NCBI GenBank assembly: GCA_000697475.1
Contig: JNEU01000888.1
Coordinates: forward strand, 62,001 to 126,000
Source: Lichtheimia corymbifera B2541
Lineage: Eukaryota > Mucoromycota > Mucoromycetes > Mucorales > Lichtheimiaceae
Direction of reading: 5' to 3'
DNA: 64,000 bases
Shown in pieces: positions 59,119-64,000 of this stretch. Position 1 is the stretch's first letter. Each line of letters starts with the position of its first letter. The position numbers and the translations under genes are program-made. The notes under the pieces were generated by a model that was given only the letters and a program-made list of their open reading frames with translations, was not told the DNA's origin and did no database searches.

Positions 59119-61316
59119 TCATGTTTTAGGTTTTCTTGGTGGGCAATCTTGGATAGTGATAGTCGTTTGCCGTGGTGGTGGTGGTGGTGGTGATGGTGAT
59201 GCTGTTTCTACTGTTGTAATTTCATCAATGTCCGTGTTTGATCTTTCATCGGTGGTGGCTCCAACATCTGTGGTTGAGTCGCATTGTTTGCTTGCTGTTG
59301 TAGTAATAACAGTCTTCCCTGATAATCCAATAGCTTGTTTTTCCAAATCCATGAGGACATTCTTTTTGCCTTGTTGGGTCATCCATGTGTTACCATTGCC
59401 ATCGACTGCAGTAGTGGCAATACTTTCGAGATCGGTTCGGCTCAAATCATTACGTTTCAAGGAAAATAAATCGGATGCACGTCGTTCGCCACGACATAGT
59501 TGCCAAAGGACACGTGTTCCCACCCACACTGGGATCGAAAAACCATGCACCACGACAGATGCCAATACAATAAAATAGACAACAGGCAAAAGTGTCGCTC
59601 GTGCATATGCAAATGGGCCATCGGGTGTAAAGATATCGGTTGCAGTTGCATAATAAAAGATCTAATAATAAATCATTGACATGAGTGATGCATTTGTTGG
59701 GCATGAATTTTGTAACAACATACAGCTCCCACACCAATGGGTCCAAACCAGCCTGTGAATAAAGCCTCTTGCCAGTCATAAATTGCAGGGACAAATTTGT
59801 ACAAGAGCAAGGTGGATGGTACACGTCGTAAAAGAATAACAAGGATCGCCAACACAAAAAGTCGCCACAAGGATAGATCCACAAATGCTTGCCATGGCTA
59901 TACATTATGGATGTTGTGAGTGAACGATCTGGGGGGAGAGGTGGATGATTGTGTGTGTCGATGGCTTACCATAGTTGCACCGATATAAGTAAAAATGATG
60001 ACATTTAAAAGTGGATCAAGCACCTGATATAAAAGTTAGTAAATGATCAAAATGCCATTACAATGCACATACCTGTAGGAAATGGGAATTACGTGTATGT
60101 CGACTGAACCATTCATCCCATGAGAGTGCGACACCAGCTGTAAAGCACGCTAACAAGTCATCGCTCGTCACGAGGGACACGACACCGAGCAAAAATATCT
60201 ATATGTAATATGACAATCAGTTACCAAGCTATTTCAGATGATCTTTTTGAATGCACTTACACCCATGGCAAAGCCTACTAACTCAAGCCACTCCTTATCA
60301 ATCAGGTTCCTACAGATATATAAACACGCAGGTAAGCACATTAGGAATGTGCTATTGGAACAAACAGCCGACCGACATACCATTCATGACATTTTTTGAG
60401 CAAAAGGCGGGCACCTGTACCAAGCAAGGCGCCTATAGCAACTGAGAGCAATACACCACGCAGTACAGCTTGTATAACCCATTCTTTAACAACCTCACCA
60501 CCCGATAATTTCATCAAGTAGACTGCTAGAAAGAGAAAAGGATAACCAAGACCATCGTTGGCAGCACTGAATCAAGACACCTTAGATTAGTAAATTGAAA
60601 GGCCAAGATGAAGATAATACACAATGATCGTACCTTTCAGCAGCAATGAGATAGCGAATGCCAGCACGTACATTGCGTTCAGCGTATGGGCCTTGTACAA
60701 TGGCGTTCGATAAGACAGGATCCGTTGGCGTGAAGCAGGCGGCGATCATAAGTGCTGCTAGCTATTGGTAGATTAGTTTCTGCATATATCAAGGGGCAAA
60801 ATGGCTAAAAGGAATTGCACTTACAAAATCCATTCCAGGCACCAAGGCTTCCACTAGAGCTGCACTTACTACCCACATAAGCGACATGCCTGCTAGTAGA
60901 ATAAGGAGCATAGATAGCCATTCATCCCAGATATATCGATTCGGTAATGTAAGGCCCACAGCCATCACCTTATCAGTAGTCGTTAATATCCAATGATCCT
61001 ATTCTTCTTGTCGAAAATGTTGTTACCTGCAAATCGATGATCACTCGGCTGATTCCCAAGGTAAAGCTTTCTTGTTCTTCTGCGGTTGCAAAAGAGATAA
61101 AGTTTGCACATGCTGGACCCAACAAGATACCAAAAGCAACCGCAATGGCTATACTCTCTTGTATTAATATTGAGGAACATGGGATGCATCGATTCCTTTT
61201 TTTTTTCACATACGTGCTTCTGAAAGACACAGCCTCTCTTTAAGGAAAGAAGAGCACAGACCAAATACCAAAATAAATCCACCGAGAAACGTGGCAATAA
61301 TCGAGAGATCCATCAT
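59119..61316 (-). CDS. Na+/H+ antiporter, Nha1/Sod2-like
   Basis: Ten exons: 61316-61214, 61148-61027, 60968-60825, 60761-60634, 60566-60381, 60309-60261, 60198-60073, 60023-59970, 59897-59724, 59661-59119; 542 aa. A CPA1-type transporter with many transmembrane segments: SEAPIAVAFGILLGP, LPNRYIWDEWLSM, CFTPTDPVLSNAIV (Asp137), AANDGLGYPFLFLAV (N169-D170 ion-binding pair), SDDLLACFTAGVALSWDEWF and WFGPIGVGA. These occur in family order and would exchange Na+ (or K+) for H+ at the plasma membrane. The hydrophilic tail is only about 120 residues, much shorter than in yeast Nha1, and ends in a poly-Pro stretch. Confidence 0.88.
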
Positions 61317-62554
61317 CAGAGAAAGAGGAAGAGGAGGAGATTATTATATGAAATAGTAGGTTGTATATACAAAGAAGGAGGGTGATTTGATAAGAAGTTA
61401 TCCACAATGATGCAAGAAGATATGAATGTACAAGTGCTCACAATCAAAAGTGAGAAAAGTTCTTGCAATGGTATAAGAGGTGGTGGTGGTGAAAAAGGTT
61501 TCCAGTTACTTTAAGGTCGTCGTTATTTGATGATGTGACGGGATTCCGACAATCCGATCATCGTCCCTTTTGTACGAGTGCGCGAATTATGCCAGTGGGG
61601 CATGTCAATCCATAGTGCGTTGAACAAGCGGTGACATTACGCATCTGGCTAAAGAAAGTTTCTGCCCCCAACCCCCCTTATCCTTATGCATTGACCTTGT
61701 TGATTGCATTGAATGATCCTATGTGTATCATCTAATATCGAGTCATGCGTTGTTTTCTCTTTACGAGTGTGATCGTATCAGCAGATTGTACCAAAAACTT
61801 TTATTTACCGCAATAAGCACTCTAGAAGCAGATGGCTCAAATTTACCTGCAAAGGCAATTAGCCTTCAACACCATGAGCGGAGAAACTCCTATTTGGGGT
61901 TAAAATGATCATTTTCCCATGGTGGCGCGCGTGCGAGAGAGCGGCAGGTTCCAGGAAAATTGGTGCCTTTTTTGTTTTCATGGCAAGAACAAACATTTTT
62001 ATTCAAGCTACTAACTACAAAGGATGATCATCTCCACACACACATATTAAGCTTAATCCGTTACACATACAGTGAAGCGTTCCTTTATTGTAATACGTAT
62101 ATATATCTATCTATACTACTCTTTCTCTACTACTACCTTATCCAATCCCATCCAGTACCCACCTCATTGTGTGTCATCCCGAAAATCTGAAAGAAGATAA
62201 CAAAAGAACCTGAAACGAGATCATGTTTGTGCACAGATGCACCCTGAAATGTTTGTGTGTCCATCCACCAACATGTGATGTTGTTGATCCAAGCGCTGCT
62301 GCTGTGTGTGTTGACATTCTAGATTTCCCCCGTCATTGTTATAGAAGTAACACCTCCACCATGCGAGAAGCAAAACACGATAAACAATGCCGTTTTCCCA
62401 ATGATCCATGATCAATCAAACAAATGCTGCGTATGTGTGTCGAATCAAACGTGGGACAGCAGTAGTAGCAAATAGCAGCAGTAGTCATAGCGACAGACAG
62501 ACAGACAGAGAGACAGAGAGACAATGTTTCAAGCCAATAATTCTTTAATGTCCA
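61317..62554. other. Intergenic region, no supported gene
   Basis: Lies upstream of the antiporter start and downstream of the SR-like gene stop. It contains GACAGACAGACAGAGAGACAG repeats (~62492-62521, (GACA)n/(GAGA)n tract) and short frames without motifs. Confidence 0.45.
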
Positions 62555-63832
62555 TCAGCGAAAATCTCCATCTCGACGATACATGGGTCTGTATGGGCCA
62601 TTACGACCCCGTTCTAAACGTCGATGAGGTGGTCTATCCACAAGGCGTCTCTCATCGGGTCGGCGTAAATGTGGATATTGGCGTGATGGTGGTGGTGGTA
62701 ATCGTGGCGGTGGTGATGGTGGCATAGGTGGATGATGATGGTGATGATGATGATGATGACTATTATATCCATTGGTACGTGGATGATCATATCCAGCTTG
62801 TTGACGAGGAGGTCGATCATAATAGCTGTCAGGTGGATAATCATGATGATACCCATTAAGATGATGCTGTCGTCTTGGTGGTGGTGGTGGCAAAGGCATA
62901 TCACGTGGACGAGGTGGTGGTGGTAAGGGTGGTAATGGTGATCGTGCACGTTGTCGATTGTTGGGCCAATCTCTTCGCTCTGATGGCTTTGGATAAGGTT
63001 GTCGTTCTCTGCTAATACTACGACGTCGTGTGTCTCCTTGAATAACCCTGCGAGAACGATCCTGCCATGATGATGATGATGAAGATTCTGGAAAACGAGG
63101 AGGTGGAGTAGGTGAGCGATGTCGATAATTCAATGGTTCCCGATTGCTACCGCTACGTGGCACAATGGCTTGTTGTGGTGGTAATGGCTGATGATCTTTT
63201 GTCCGGTTGTATCCATGGTGATGATTATCTCTTGAGAATCTTCTTGGTGCTGAAGGTGGTGGTGGTGGTGCTGCTACTGGTGCTGATGATGCTGGTGGTG
63301 GTGATGTTGAACGCTGTCGGGAAGTTGTAGGACGTTGTTCTTGATCCCTTCCTCTACCTCTTCCTCCTCCTCCAACTCTGATATTGTTGCTACTACTCAC
63401 TGGTGGTCTTGACCTAGGATGCTGCTCTGACATACGACGATCATTATTATCCATTCTGGGTCGTTTGTACTGCTGTGGTTGTTGTTGTTGTTGTCGTTCT
63501 CTTTCCATCCTTTCCTTTTCACGCACACGCCTTTCTTGCTGCTCCTTTAATTCGTCCAAACGCTGCTGATGCTTGAGTTCTTGTTCACGTAACAGATCCT
63601 GTTGCTTTGAATCATTTACTTGACGTTCCTTTTCCTGTCGATGATGATCTGATTCACCAAAGATGGCTTCCTCTTCTTCTTCATCAGCTTCAAGAGATAT
63701 CACAATATCATCGGCTGAAGGTTCACTTGGTAAAGGTGCTACTGCTGCTGAAAGTGGTGGTGGTGGAGGCGGTGACGGAGAACGTGGCGACTTTGGAGGA
63801 GGAGCTGTTGACTCATGATGGCTGTCTGCCAT
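62555..63832 (-). CDS. SR/Pro/His-rich low-complexity nuclear-type protein
   Basis: A single open frame; I use the ATG at 63832 (ACCATGG context) although an in-frame ATG lies at 63880. The 425-aa product is Pro-, Arg-, Ser- and Gln-rich: PPPKSPRSPSPPPPPPLS, an acidic EADEEEEEAIFGE patch, a Gln/Glu/Arg coiled-coil section (EKERMERERQQQQQ), GGGGRGRGRD, RRRSISRERQ, then a His run (nine H) and PPPSRQYPHLRR, ending DGDFR. This composition is typical of splicing or RNA-binding cofactors with RS-like segments; no RRM or other folded domain is seen. Function is unknown. The frame has no intron, unlike most nearby genes. Confidence 0.62.
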   Translation of the reverse strand: MADSHHESTAPPPKSPRSPSPPPPPPLSAAVAPLPSEPSADDIVISLEADEEEEEAIFGESDHHRQEKERQVNDSKQQDLLREQELKHQQRLDELKEQQERRVREKERMERERQQQQQPQQYKRPRMDNNDRRMSEQHPRSRPPVSSSNNIRVGGGGRGRGRDQEQRPTTSRQRSTSPPPASSAPVAAPPPPPSAPRRFSRDNHHHGYNRTKDHQPLPPQQAIVPRSGSNREPLNYRHRSPTPPPRFPESSSSSSWQDRSRRVIQGDTRRRSISRERQPYPKPSERRDWPNNRQRARSPLPPLPPPPRPRDMPLPPPPPRRQHHLNGYHHDYPPDSYYDRPPRQQAGYDHPRTNGYNSHHHHHHHHHPPMPPSPPPRLPPPPSRQYPHLRRPDERRLVDRPPHRRLERGRNGPYRPMYRRDGDFR

Positions 63833-64000
63833 GGTTCGATCGCTAGAAGGAGCCGGGAATGCAAGAGTTGTGCATTTCATCCGTCAGCAACGTGCGGCAC
63901 AACAACGAGACAAAAAAAGATGGGCACCAGTAACTGATGCATCTTTAAACATGTTCAAACCTTGTTGGTGAAGAATGACGTGGTAACGATGGTGGTGGAC
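63833..64000 (-). promoter_or_regulatory. 5' flank of SR-like gene, window edge
   Basis: Holds the leader and start of the promoter for the minus-strand gene. No TATA box is obvious. Confidence 0.35.

Overview
The window looks like nuclear DNA of a filamentous fungus, most likely an early-diverging one (Mucoromycota; Mucorales-like is my best guess). Genes are compact and intron-rich, introns are mostly 50-70 nt with GTA(A/T)GT donors, promoters carry pyrimidine tracts and TATA boxes, and intergenic gaps are short. I saw no rRNA or convincing tRNA gene. Every gene model below was spliced by hand from reading frame, donor/acceptor sites and family motifs; none was tested against a database or transcripts.

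Left part (1-8.7 kb): the 3' end of one LRR-like gene, a complete F-box/LRR-like gene, a minisatellite built from ACGTC/GACGG modules (2290-2780), and a 15-exon coiled-coil gene resembling nuclear-basket proteins TPR/Mlp1. From 8.9 to 18.4 kb lies a repeat island: long inverted arms, an extra inverted internal copy, several foldback palindromes and decayed ORFs shared between copies.

Central gene block (18.6-45.2 kb): flavin monooxygenase, long-chain acyl-CoA synthetase (with a 7-nt microexon), GATA factor, aldo-keto (xylose-type) reductase, a stand-alone adenylation-thiolation-reductase enzyme, a trehalose-synthase/phosphatase-like regulatory subunit whose HAD motif I is altered (DYGGT), an NAA50-type N-acetyltransferase, a membrane-tailed Nudix hydrolase, a SUN-domain protein, an orphan type II membrane protein and two small secreted proteins. 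The metabolic genes deal with lipid activation, redox and storage sugar, but they do not form an obvious pathway cluster.

Second repeat island (46.7-51.35 kb): a regular alternating array of two palindrome types (A and B), flanked on the right by the same family that forms the arms of the first island. Small secreted cysteine-containing proteins lie on both sides of it.

Right gene block (52.3-63.9 kb): a secreted Cys-rich protein, a Bfr1-like mRNP protein, NAD kinase and PEX11 (divergent, sharing a ~250 bp promoter), a plasma-membrane Na+/H+ antiporter, and an SR/Pro/His-rich low-complexity protein. The most unusual content is the pair of palindrome-rich islands, which look like an undescribed foldback repeat family.
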